From: Burkholderiaceae bacterium
GTDB taxonomy: Bacteria; Pseudomonadota; Gammaproteobacteria; Burkholderiales; Burkholderiaceae_C
DNA length: 43,301 nt
Direction: 5' to 3'
Assembly: GCA_023954035.1 (NCBI GenBank)
Contig: JAMLIT010000031.1
Location: 1-43,301 of the forward strand
Below the pieces are notes generated by a model, which was given only the letters and a program-made list of their open reading frames with translations, did not search any database and was not told the DNA's origin. The translations under genes were made by a program, and so were the position numbers. Positions 1 to 7,406 of the stretch are shown here, in pieces (position 1 is the stretch's first letter; the number at the start of each line of letters is the position of its first letter).

Positions 1-134
1 CGCAGAAATCTCATTGAGCTGGAATGCACCCTCCGCGGAAGTATTCATCTGGTCTCAAAGAAAGCGTGTTGCCAAAGACGGGTGAGTCCATTCGGCCTGC
101 GCCGGCTTTCTTCTTTCAGAAGATGTTGTGGTGC

Positions 135-362
135 TCAGCGCCGGCGCTGGTCGCGGTCTTCGCCCAATTCGTGGCCCACCAAGGCGCCGCCGGCTGCGCC
201 CGCAATGGCGCCGCCGGTACCTAGCAAGGCGTTGCCGGCGACACCGCCCACGACAGCGCCCACACCGGTGCCGATCTGGGCATTGGTGGGATTGGAGGAG
301 CACGCGCCCAGGCCCAGCGAGGCAACAAAGGCGGTGGCAATGACAAGATGACGGGTTGACAT
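135..362 (-). CDS. Small glycine-zipper lipoprotein
   Basis: A 75-aa protein with an N-terminal hydrophobic signal segment ending in a lipobox (LGAC, Cys about residue 20), followed by Gly/Ala-rich repeats of the glycine-zipper kind (GTGVGAVVGG, GAIAGAAGGALVG) and a charged tail. This is the pattern of small outer-membrane or periplasmic lipoproteins of the OsmB/SlyB-like group, in which glycine zippers form membrane-associated helix hairpins. I start it at the ATG at 362 because the lipobox then sits at the expected distance and a purine-rich AAAGGGA lies about 8 bases upstream; an in-frame ATG at 407 would put 15 polar residues before the signal. It lies downstream of the cupin gene on the same strand, with a 123-base gap. 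Its precise role cannot be inferred. Confidence 0.72.
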   Translation of the reverse strand: MSTRHLVIATAFVASLGLGACSSNPTNAQIGTGVGAVVGGVAGNALLGTGGAIAGAAGGALVGHELGEDRDQRRR

Positions 363-485
363 GGTGAAGTCCCTTTCAGGAAAGTGGAACAATGGCTTGT
401 GCCGCAAAAGGCAGGCACAGGACCGATGGGGCCACTATCTCTCATGCGGAATTTCGGGGGTGTAGGACGCCCCATGCAGCCAACG

Positions 486-827
486 TCAGAGCAGGCGCTG
501 CGTGCACAGGCTGATGGTGAGCAGCAGCGAAGCATCGCTGCGGCCGGTCAACGCATGCGGTGTGGCGCCTTCCAGATGCACGAAATCGCCGGCCCCCAGC
601 ATCTGCACCGCGCCCGGCGTTTGCAGCTCGCACTCGCCTTCGATGCACAGCAGCGTGATTTCACCGGGCACCTGGTGCTGCGGCAAAGTCTTGCCCTCGG
701 GCACCACCAGCCGGATGACCTCGAGTTCCTTGGCTTTGAGGATGGCCGTATTGACGGAGCCTTTGAGCGCCGCGCCCAGCGGGACAATGCGGACGACTTC
801 GGACGAGGGGGTGTGACGCAGGGCCAT
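486..827 (-). CDS. Cupin-domain protein
   Basis: A 113-aa single-domain cupin. The central part alternates short beta-type hydrophobic stretches with Gly/Pro turns (EGKTLPQHQVPGEITLL, then GAGDFVHLEG and PHAL), the usual spacing of cupin motifs 1 and 2. Motif 1 normally has two His and a Glu; here H, Q and E can be picked out, so metal binding is possible but not certain. The N-terminal third resembles small stress-type cupins that bind no known substrate. The start at 827 is chosen over 893 because the homologous part begins there and a GAG-containing ribosome-binding region precedes it. It follows amiC by 43 bases on the same strand and may be co-transcribed with it. Confidence 0.7.
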   Translation of the reverse strand: MALRHTPSSEVVRIVPLGAALKGSVNTAILKAKELEVIRLVVPEGKTLPQHQVPGEITLLCIEGECELQTPGAVQMLGAGDFVHLEGATPHALTGRSDASLLLTISLCTQRLL

Positions 828-870
828 GGCGGTCTCATTTGGAACAGGCGGGCGGACGCTTGCCAGTGTG

Positions 871-2361
871 TCAAACCGAGCGGCTGCGCGCAAGCGGCGG
901 GTTCTTGGCGAAGTAGCGCGTGATGCCGCGCATCAGCGCGTCGGCCAATTGCTCCTGGTAGGCGCTGCTGCGCAGGCGCTTTTCTTCTTCGGGGTTGCTG
1001 ATGAACGCGGTTTCCACGAGCACGCTGGGAATGTCCGGTGCCTTGAGCACCGCAAAGCCGGCCTGCTCGACGCGCGGCTTGTGCAGCTTGGCCATGCCGC
1101 CAATCTCGCCCAGCAGCACGCTGCCAAGTTTGAGGCTGTCGTTGATCTGTGCCGTGGTGCTCATGTCGATCAGGGCGCGGCGCACATGCAGATCCTGGGC
1201 GCGCACGTTGAGCCCGCCCACCAGATCGGCCTGATTTTCCTTGTTGGCGAGCCAGCGCGCGGCCGAGCTGGATGCGCCGTTCTGGCTCAGCGCAAACACG
1301 CTGGCGCCGCGCGCGTCGGGGTTGGTGAAGGCGTCGGCATGGATGCTGACAAACAGGTCGGCCTGCACACGCTGCGCCTTTTGTACGCGCACCCCCAGCG
1401 GGACGAAATAGTCGCCATCGCGTGTCAGGTAGGCCCGCATGGGGTTGCCGCCCACGGTGGTGGCGTTGATGCGCTCACGCAGCAAATGTGCCACTTTGAG
1501 CACCACGTCTTTCTCGCGCGTGCCGGCGGGGCCGGTGGCGCCGGGGTCTTCGCCGCCGTGGCCAGGGTCCAGCGCGACGATGATCAGGCGGTCCGTTTTG
1601 CGCGCCAAGGCCAATGCGGGCGCGTCGGCCGGGCGTTTGGAAGGCAGGGCTCGCGCGGTCGTCGCCCCCGCCTGCTCACGCGGGGAGGGGAGGGCCAGTG
1701 CCAGCCCGGGCGCGGCGGCATCGCGGCTGCCGCCCGCGCGGGCGATGAGTTCGCCCAGCGGGTCGGGCGCGGCAGCGGCGGGCGCGTCGGAGCCCGCGGC
1801 TGTGGCGGTGGCCTCGGTGGTGGCTGCACGCTCTGCGGCGGGGCCCGATTCGGTCGAGAGCTGCAGGCGTTCGGCAATCAGTGAATCCAGCGGGTCGACC
1901 GGAACTTCGGGGTACAAGTCGAATACCAGGCGGTGGCCGTAGGCCGCCACAGGGGCCAGAGAAAATACCTGGGGCTTGGCGGCGCGCTTGAGGTCGACCA
2001 CCAGGCGCACCACGTTTGGGGCGTTCTGGCCGACGCGGATGCCTGCGATGTTGGGGTCATCGCGCCCGACTTTGCCGACCAGCTCGCGCAATTGCGGGCT
2101 CAGATCGATGCCTTCGATGTCCACGGCCAGCCGTGGCGGCGTGGTAACGAAAAACTGGCGCGCCTTGAGCTGACCATCGGATTCGAGCGTGACGCGCGAA
2201 TACTCGGGCGCGGGCCAGATGCGTACCGCCAGAATGCTTGCGCCGCGAGCAATCTGCTGGCGCCCCAGCAACAGCACCAAACCGCCCGCCTGCAGCAGCG
2301 CGCGCCGAGAGGGCCATGCGGGGCGGTTTGCAGGGCTCGGAGGAGGGGCAATGGGCTTCAT
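871..2361 (-). CDS. amiC: N-acetylmuramoyl-L-alanine amidase AmiC
   Basis: A 496-aa periplasmic cell-wall amidase that cleaves the amide bond between MurNAc and the stem peptide to split daughter cells. The N-terminus carries a twin-arginine signal (SRRALLQAG, residues 18-26) followed by a hydrophobic stretch and an ARGA cleavage region, as in the Tat-exported E. coli AmiC. Residues about 43-150 form an AMIN domain (septal targeting). An Ala/Pro-rich linker (about 190-260) leads to the Amidase_3 domain with zinc and catalytic residues visible: DPGHGG, the Glu of TREKD, FVSIHAD and the Glu of VLVETAF. It overlaps tsaE by 4 bases (ATGA), a tsaE-amiC arrangement seen in many proteobacteria. Confidence 0.95.
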   Translation of the reverse strand: MKPIAPPPSPANRPAWPSRRALLQAGGLVLLLGRQQIARGASILAVRIWPAPEYSRVTLESDGQLKARQFFVTTPPRLAVDIEGIDLSPQLRELVGKVGRDDPNIAGIRVGQNAPNVVRLVVDLKRAAKPQVFSLAPVAAYGHRLVFDLYPEVPVDPLDSLIAERLQLSTESGPAAERAATTEATATAAGSDAPAAAAPDPLGELIARAGGSRDAAAPGLALALPSPREQAGATTARALPSKRPADAPALALARKTDRLIIVALDPGHGGEDPGATGPAGTREKDVVLKVAHLLRERINATTVGGNPMRAYLTRDGDYFVPLGVRVQKAQRVQADLFVSIHADAFTNPDARGASVFALSQNGASSSAARWLANKENQADLVGGLNVRAQDLHVRRALIDMSTTAQINDSLKLGSVLLGEIGGMAKLHKPRVEQAGFAVLKAPDIPSVLVETAFISNPEEEKRLRSSAYQEQLADALMRGITRYFAKNPPLARSRSV

Positions 2362-2807
2362 GGGCGCAGTCCTTGCAGCAGTTTCTCGCCATGCGGCGTG
2401 CCTGCTTGCAAGGTGGCGCGCCGCGCGGTTTCGTTCAATGCTTCAATGTGGATAGCAAGGTCCGCAGGCGGGATCAGGCCGGCAGCCTTCTCTGGCCATT
2501 CTGCCAGCTTCAGGCCGGTGCTGGCAAATAGCTCGCGAAAACCCGCGTCTTCCCATTCGCGCGGGTTGCTGAAGCGGTAGAAATCAAAGTGCCAGATGGC
2601 AAGGTTTTCGGCTTCGTGCGGCTCCACCACGGCGTAGGTGGGGCTCTTGATGCGGCCCTGCACCCCGAGCGCGCGCAGCAGATGGCGCACCAGCGTGGTC
2701 TTGCCCGCGCCCAAGTCGCCCTGCAGGCTGAGAAAGGCGTTGGCGATACCCGGTAAGGCGGCGAGCTGTTGCGCGAAGGCCGCAGTATCGTCCTCACTCT
2801 CCCACAC
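2358..2807 (-). CDS. tsaE: tRNA threonylcarbamoyladenosine biosynthesis ATPase TsaE
   Basis: TsaE works with TsaB and TsaD to make the t6A37 modification on ANN-decoding tRNAs. The Walker A motif GDLGAGKTTLVRHLL and the family signature KSPTYAVVEPHEA followed by IWHFDFYR are all present, and LKLAEWPEKA is the typical C-terminal signature. The start is uncertain. No ATG occurs in frame; a GTG at 2805-2807 gives 149 aa with Walker A near residue 31, slightly shorter at the N-terminus than usual. A rarer ATT at 2846 would add 13 residues but would place the start against the queG promoter. It overlaps amiC by 4 bases and is divergent from queG. Confidence 0.9.
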   Translation of the reverse strand: MWESEDDTAAFAQQLAALPGIANAFLSLQGDLGAGKTTLVRHLLRALGVQGRIKSPTYAVVEPHEAENLAIWHFDFYRFSNPREWEDAGFRELFASTGLKLAEWPEKAAGLIPPADLAIHIEALNETARRATLQAGTPHGEKLLQGLRP

Positions 2808-2840
2808 CAGCGAGCGGGTCTTGTGCGCGGGGGGCGTTTC

Positions 2841-2846
2841 TACAAT
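2841..2846 (+). promoter_or_regulatory. -10-like box for queG (leaderless)
   Basis: TACAAT lies 6 bases before the queG ATG, with no Shine-Dalgarno sequence between. If used as a -10 box, transcription would begin at or next to the start codon. No good -35 is seen at 16-18 bases. Confidence 0.5.
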
Positions 2847-2852
2847 CGGGCG

Positions 2853-3932
2853 ATGGTGTTCAGCAGCAGTCAACTCGTTCCTCAAATTAAGCAATGGGCG
2901 CGCGAGCTGGGATTTTCCCAAATTGGCGTGGCCGGTGTGGATCTGTCGTCCGCCGAGCCGGGTTTGCAGGCCTGGCTGGCGCAGGGTTTTCATGGCGAGA
3001 TGCACTACATGGAGGCGCACGGTATGCGCCGCGCGCGCCCGGCGGAACTGGTGCCGGGCACGGTGAGCGTGATCACCGCGCGCATGGACTACCTTCCAAG
3101 AGACACGCCCGACGGCTGGCAAGCGATCGAATTTGCGCGTCTGGCCGACCCGCAGCAAGGCGCAGTTTCCGTTTATGCCCGGGGGCGCGACTACCACAAG
3201 GTGCTGCGCGCACGCCTGCAAAAGCTGTGCGACCGCATTGCCGAGGCCGTCGGCCCGACGGGCTACCGCGTATTCACAGATTCCGCGCCGGTGCTCGAAG
3301 CCGAGCTGGCCGCGCGCAGCGGGCAGGGCTGGCGCGGCAAACACACGCTGGTGCTCAACCGCGAAGCGGGCTCCATGTCGTTCCTGGGCGAGATCTACAT
3401 CGACATGCCACTGCCCGAGAGCGAGCCGGTCTCTTCGCACTGCGGAACCTGCCAGGCCTGCATCGACGTCTGCCCCACACAGGCCATCATTGCGCCCTAC
3501 CGGCTCGATGCCCGGCGCTGCATTTCCTACCTGACCATCGAGCATGCGGGTCCCATTCCGCTGGAGTTGCGGCGCCCGATCGGCAACCGCGTCTACGGCT
3601 GCGACGACTGCCAGCTGATCTGCCCCTGGAACAAGTATGCGCAGGCCAGTCCCTTGGCCGACTTCGATGCCCGCGCCGGGCTCAGCGGCGAGCAATTGGT
3701 GGATCTGTTTGCCTGGGACGAAGCGACGTTTTTGCGAACGACCGAAGGCGGCCCGATCCGCCGCATCGGCCACGAGCGGTGGCTGCGCAACGTGGCAGTG
3801 GCGCTGGGGAATGCCCTGGCCAAGACCCACGACGCCCGATTGCGCGCCGCGCTGAGCGCCCGCGCCGCGCACGAGAGCGCGCTGGTGCGCGAGCATGTGC
3901 AGTGGGCGCTGGAGAACGAAAATATTGAATGA
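2853..3932 (+). CDS. queG: Epoxyqueuosine reductase QueG
   Basis: A 359-aa cobalamin- and iron-sulfur-dependent enzyme that reduces epoxyqueuosine to queuosine in tRNA, the last step of queuosine synthesis. The two 4Fe-4S cluster motifs are clear: CGTCQACIDVCPTQAI near residue 195 and CDDCQLICPWNK near residue 250, with the N-terminal DUF1730 segment in front and a HEAT-like C-terminus. The ATG at 2853 gives the expected length and matches the typical N-terminus; an upstream in-frame ATG at 2769 would run back through tsaE. The last codons and the stop (AATATTGAATGA) coincide with the left end of a palindromic repeat that recurs at 27411, so the C-terminal Asn-Ile-Glu-stop appears to be repeat-derived. 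Confidence 0.95.
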   Translation: MVFSSSQLVPQIKQWARELGFSQIGVAGVDLSSAEPGLQAWLAQGFHGEMHYMEAHGMRRARPAELVPGTVSVITARMDYLPRDTPDGWQAIEFARLADPQQGAVSVYARGRDYHKVLRARLQKLCDRIAEAVGPTGYRVFTDSAPVLEAELAARSGQGWRGKHTLVLNREAGSMSFLGEIYIDMPLPESEPVSSHCGTCQACIDVCPTQAIIAPYRLDARRCISYLTIEHAGPIPLELRRPIGNRVYGCDDCQLICPWNKYAQASPLADFDARAGLSGEQLVDLFAWDEATFLRTTEGGPIRRIGHERWLRNVAVALGNALAKTHDARLRAALSARAAHESALVREHVQWALENENIE

Positions 3933-4155
3933 AATAGGCCTCTAGGGACGTCCTGCATAACTCCTCGCGGCGTGTGATAGCCCGGACTCGGGCGGTCTGC
4001 GTCGTTGCGTTTCACAGCCAATAGCTACGGCTATTGCCTGCAAAACGTGCCTAGCATCCCATCCCGATCCGCGCTACACCCACTCGCGTAGAGTTTTCCA
4101 GGACATCCCTAGCGCTTATTCTGTAAGCGTAAGCAGCTATCAATTGCATAGTATT
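3921..4155 (+). repeat. Palindromic AGCGCTTA repeat, copy a (interrupted)
   Basis: This is a copy of the dispersed repeat described at 32640. The left part (AATATTGAATGA...GGCCTCTAG, 3921-3945) and the right part (CTAGCGCTTATTCTGTAAGCG...AGCTAT, 4109-4142 and tail) are separated by the element at 3946-4108. Removing that element and one CTAG restores a normal copy. It lies between the convergent stop codons of queG and the AEC permease gene and contributes the queG stop. Confidence 0.85.
3946..4108. mobile_element. 163-bp palindromic MITE-like element with CTAG duplication
   Basis: The ends are GGACGTCCTG on the left and, on the other strand, GGATGTCCTG on the right. The similarity continues inward (AACTC, CGCG) as an imperfect inverted repeat along the whole element. 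The exact centre, 4027, is a perfect stem CAATAGC-TACG-GCTATTG (4019-4036). The flanks are CTAG at 3942-3945 and CTAG at 4109-4112, which reads as a 4-bp target-site duplication inside a dispersed repeat. It encodes no protein. A non-autonomous element mobilised by a transposase elsewhere in the genome is the simplest reading; the structure could also fold as a long hairpin RNA and help stop transcription from both convergent genes. Confidence 0.75.
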
Positions 4156-4159
4156 TAAC

Positions 4160-5065
4160 TTAGCGCAGCATCCCCAGCGCCAGCGACAAGCTGGCCGGTC
4201 CGAGCACGGTAGAGAGCGTCACCAGCCCCGCCACGTACGGCCCGTTGTAGCCCATGCGCGCCGCGAGCACGTAGCAGCTCGACGAAGTGGGCAAGGCCGC
4301 AAACGCCAACAGCACCGTGGTTTGCATGGCATCAAGCGCCAGGAGCCGCGCCACGCCCCAGGCCACCAGGGGTTGCAGCAGATGGCGGATGGACAGCACG
4401 GCGACGCTCAGCGGCCGGTTGTCCTTGAGCGAGCCAAACTGCAGTCCGGCGCCGGCCGCCATCAGTCCCAGGGCAATGGCTGCCGCGCCGACGCGGGTCA
4501 CGCTGGGCGCCAGGAGTTCTGGAATGTGCAGACCCAGCAGATTGGCGCACAGGCCGGCGCCGGTGGCCAGAATCAAGGGGTTGCGCAGCAGTTCGCGGGC
4601 AAAGTGGTGCTCGCCGTGGCGCGCCATGGGCCACACGGCGGCCACGTTGAAGAGCGGCACCGACACCCCGATCAGCACCGCAATCAGCTGCAGGCCTTGC
4701 GGGCCGGCCAGGCGATCGGCGAGTGCCAGGCCAATGAAGGAGTTGAAACGAAACGCCACCTGCGCCGCGCCCGCGTGCTCGCGCGCGTCGATGTGCCGGC
4801 GCAGCCCCGGCAGATAGGGCAGGGCATAGGCCATCGCAATGCCTGCCAGCCCGCTGAGCAGCCCCGCCGCAATCAGCGCCGAGGCCGGGCCCAGTTCGAT
4901 GGGGGTTTTGACGATGGACTGGAACAGCAGCACCGGAAACAGCAGGTAGTAGACCAGCGCTTCCACCGGCTGCCAGACGCTGCGGTTGAGTGGCGTGAAT
5001 CGGCACACCAGGTAACCCAGCAGGATGAGCGAGAAATCGGGAAAGAGGATTTGTGCGTAGACCAC
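4160..5065 (-). CDS. AEC-family transporter (auxin efflux carrier/malonate-malate permease type)
   Basis: A 301-aa inner-membrane protein of about ten hydrophobic helices, split into two halves of five by a short hydrophilic loop (MARHGEHHFARELLRNPL, about residues 148-165). The opening FSLILLGYLVCRF, the LLRNPLILATGAGL segment and a helix with TTVLLAFAALPTSSSCYVLA near the C-terminus are the recognisable AEC family features. Members export or import small organic anions such as malate or malonate; the substrate cannot be told from sequence. The gene is divergent from xerD with a 75-base spacer, and its stop codon abuts the tail of the repeat at 3921-4155. No operon partner is evident. Confidence 0.88.
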   Translation of the reverse strand: MVYAQILFPDFSLILLGYLVCRFTPLNRSVWQPVEALVYYLLFPVLLFQSIVKTPIELGPASALIAAGLLSGLAGIAMAYALPYLPGLRRHIDAREHAGAAQVAFRFNSFIGLALADRLAGPQGLQLIAVLIGVSVPLFNVAAVWPMARHGEHHFARELLRNPLILATGAGLCANLLGLHIPELLAPSVTRVGAAAIALGLMAAGAGLQFGSLKDNRPLSVAVLSIRHLLQPLVAWGVARLLALDAMQTTVLLAFAALPTSSSCYVLAARMGYNGPYVAGLVTLSTVLGPASLSLALGMLR

Positions 5066-5126
5066 GGCGCGCAGGATACCTGGGCTGGTTGTGCTGCTCT
5101 GCCAGGTGCTGCCGGGCGTGCCGTTC

Positions 5127-5132
5127 TGCTAT
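5127..5132 (+). promoter_or_regulatory. -10-like box for xerD
   Basis: TGCTAT lies 8 bases before the xerD ATG, again without a ribosome-binding sequence. It fits the leaderless pattern of other genes in the window but is a weaker match to TATAAT. Confidence 0.3.
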
Positions 5133-5140
5133 CGTTTCGC

Positions 5141-6046
5141 ATGCCATTTTTTGAAGCCAGCCAGAGCGCCATCGACCAGTTTGCCGACGCTCTGTGGCTC
5201 GAAGACGGCTTGTCGCGCAACACGCTCTCGGCCTACCGCAGCGATCTGCGGCATTTTGCCCAGTGGCTGGCAGCGCAGGCGGCGCCGCTGGCGCTGGATG
5301 CGGTGGCCGAGCACCATATTCAGGCCTATTTTTCGGCGCGCCACCACGGCACCCGCGCCACTACGGCCAACCGGCGCCTCACGGTGCTGCGCCGCTATTT
5401 TCATTGGGCGCTGCGCGAGCGCCGCATCGACGCCGACCCCACCGCGCGCCTGCAGGCGGCACGCCAGGCGCTGCGCGTGCCCAAGACGCTCTCGACGGCG
5501 CAGGTGGAAGCGCTGCTGGCGGCGCCCGACGTGCGCACCGCGCTGGGCCTGCGCGACCGCAGCATGCTCGAACTCATGTACGCCAGCGGCCTGCGGGTCT
5601 CCGAACTGGTGCAGCTCAAATCCTGGAACCTGGACCTGGGCGCCGGCGTGCTGCGCGTCCTGGGCAAGGGCGGGAAGGAGCGCATGGTGCCCTTCGGCGA
5701 AGAAGCGGGAAGCTGGCTGGAGCGCTACCAGAACGAAGCGCGCGCCGCCATTCTTTCCGGGCAGCAGAGCGAAGATTTGTTTGTGACCGCGCGCGGCAGC
5801 GGCATGACGCGGGTGCGCTTCTGGGGCATCGTGCGCGAACATGCGCTGCGCGCCGGCATCATGTCACCGCTCTCGCCCCACACCTTGCGCCATGCCTTTG
5901 CCACGCATTTGCTCAACCACGGCGCCGACCTGCGCGTGGTGCAGTTGCTGCTGGGCCATGCGGATATTTCAACCACCACGATCTACACCCACGTAGCGCG
6001 CGAGCGCCTGCGCGAGCTGCACGCGCGCCACCATCCGCGCGGTTGA
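5141..6046 (+). CDS. xerD: Site-specific tyrosine recombinase XerD
   Basis: A 301-aa recombinase that, with XerC, resolves chromosome dimers at dif. The N-terminal SAM-like core-binding domain (residues 8-100) and the catalytic domain are complete. The catalytic residues can be placed as R152 (ASGLRVSELVQL), K176 (LGKGGKERMVPFG), H247 and R250 (SPHTLRHAFATHLL), H273 (LGHADISTTTIYTHV) and Tyr282. The C-terminus ELHARHHPRG is typical of XerD rather than XerC. The ATG at 5141 gives the usual length. The gene converges on the EAL-HDOD gene that ends at 6055, only 8 bases away. Confidence 0.95.
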   Translation: MPFFEASQSAIDQFADALWLEDGLSRNTLSAYRSDLRHFAQWLAAQAAPLALDAVAEHHIQAYFSARHHGTRATTANRRLTVLRRYFHWALRERRIDADPTARLQAARQALRVPKTLSTAQVEALLAAPDVRTALGLRDRSMLELMYASGLRVSELVQLKSWNLDLGAGVLRVLGKGGKERMVPFGEEAGSWLERYQNEARAAILSGQQSEDLFVTARGSGMTRVRFWGIVREHALRAGIMSPLSPHTLRHAFATHLLNHGADLRVVQLLLGHADISTTTIYTHVARERLRELHARHHPRG

Positions 6047-6054
6047 AGGCGCTT

Positions 6055-7335
6055 TTATTCGCCGCCCAGGCTGTCGGCCCACGCCAGGGCCTGCAAGTGG
6101 GCCCAGTTGACTTGGTGGTTGGAGAGCTGGAGCTGCTCCGCGTTGTGCGCAAAGGCAGCTTCGTCGCCGCTCTCGCAGGCTTTGGCCAAGGCCAGGAAGG
6201 GCGCGAAGATGCCGCGATCGTGCAGCAAGGCATCGACCACCGACTCGGGCAGCGCCACCGAATTGAGCGCCTTGTCCAGCGGCATGCCCAGCATGGTGTC
6301 GAGCATGGAGAAAACGCCGACCACAAAGGCGTTGTCGCATTCTTCTGCAGGCAGCAATTCCAGCGCCAGCAGTTCCATCAGGCGGCCACGCACCACGGCC
6401 ATGGTGCCAACGGCAGGCGGCGAGCCGCCAGCGCGCGAGGTGGTCAGCAGCAGGGCGGCCCAGCGAAACAGCTTTTTCAGGCCCAGGATCATCACCGCGT
6501 GGCGGAACGAGGTGATCTCGCACTGCAGTCCGAAACCTGAGGAATTGATGAAACGCAGCAGGTTGAACGACAGCGTCGGATCGCGCTTGAGCAGCTCTTC
6601 GATCTCGGCGGTGCTGCCTTGGCGCCGCACCAGGTTGATGAGCTGGATGATGGTGGCCTGCGAGGGGCGGATGGTCTTGGCCTGCACCAGGGAAGGCTTG
6701 GCAAACCAGTAGCCCTGAAACAGCTTGACGCCCAGGTCGGCCATGCGCTGGAACTGCTCAGCCGTTTCCACTTTCTCGGCCACGATCTCTGCCTGGCTGT
6801 AAGTGCGGGCAAATTGCACCAGCGGGCCGGCCAGTTCGGGCTTGAAAGCCGACATGTCGAGCTTGATAAAGGCCGCCATGGGAAGCCAACTGGCGTAAGC
6901 GCGGCGCAGCACCTGCTGATCAAACGCCAGACGAAAACCGCGCGTCTTGAGTTCGCTGAAGATGTCCAGGCACGCGGCAATCGCCTCGGGCGTGGCACCA
7001 TCGGACAGCGTGGGCACTTCAAGGACCACCTTGTCCGGGTGGATCAGCTCCAGGTGACCGCCGGCCAGGCTCTCGTGCGTGCAGTTGATGAACACCGTAA
7101 GCTTGCCCACCAGCGCTTCGGCGCCGCCATACGACAGCGCATTGAACAGCAGGGCGGCGTCGCTGGCCGCGGTGTGGGCATCGTGGGCCGTGGAGCGGTC
7201 AAACAGCTCGTAGCCGAAAACCGCACGTTTGGCGTCGACGATCGCCTGGCGGGCAATCACCGCGACATCGCCCGCCGCCACCGGGTCGGAGGAAGCGGGA
7301 GACATGTTCGCGGTGGGTTCGGGAGGTGAAGACAT
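6055..7335 (-). CDS. EAL-HDOD signalling protein (degenerate EAL), copy 1
   Basis: A 426-aa cytoplasmic protein with an EAL-derived N-terminal half (about residues 25-205) and an HDOD domain (about 210-415), the YuxH/CdgJ architecture. The EAL signature is reduced to YELFDR (residues 42-47), and the DDFGTG catalytic loop of active c-di-GMP phosphodiesterases is absent, replaced around AFDQQV; the late FQGYWFAKP motif is kept. It therefore probably binds or senses rather than hydrolyses c-di-GMP. The HDOD part contains SGFGLQCEITSFRHAVMILGLKKLF, a typical HDOD core segment read here in two stretches. Family members act in motility and surface behaviour. It lies 71 bases downstream of a close paralogue and is probably co-transcribed with it. 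A second start is possible at 7305. Confidence 0.85.
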   Translation of the reverse strand: MSSPPEPTANMSPASSDPVAAGDVAVIARQAIVDAKRAVFGYELFDRSTAHDAHTAASDAALLFNALSYGGAEALVGKLTVFINCTHESLAGGHLELIHPDKVVLEVPTLSDGATPEAIAACLDIFSELKTRGFRLAFDQQVLRRAYASWLPMAAFIKLDMSAFKPELAGPLVQFARTYSQAEIVAEKVETAEQFQRMADLGVKLFQGYWFAKPSLVQAKTIRPSQATIIQLINLVRRQGSTAEIEELLKRDPTLSFNLLRFINSSGFGLQCEITSFRHAVMILGLKKLFRWAALLLTTSRAGGSPPAVGTMAVVRGRLMELLALELLPAEECDNAFVVGVFSMLDTMLGMPLDKALNSVALPESVVDALLHDRGIFAPFLALAKACESGDEAAFAHNAEQLQLSNHQVNWAHLQALAWADSLGGE

Positions 7336-7406
7336 GGCGGACGGCCTGAAAAGAAAAAAGAATTAGCGCCGGACGGGCGAGCTTCGATTCTAGGCGGCGG
7401 CCGCGC

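Noticed and set aside
1-134. Left edge of the window
   Set aside because: No frame, terminator or promoter that I can support was seen.
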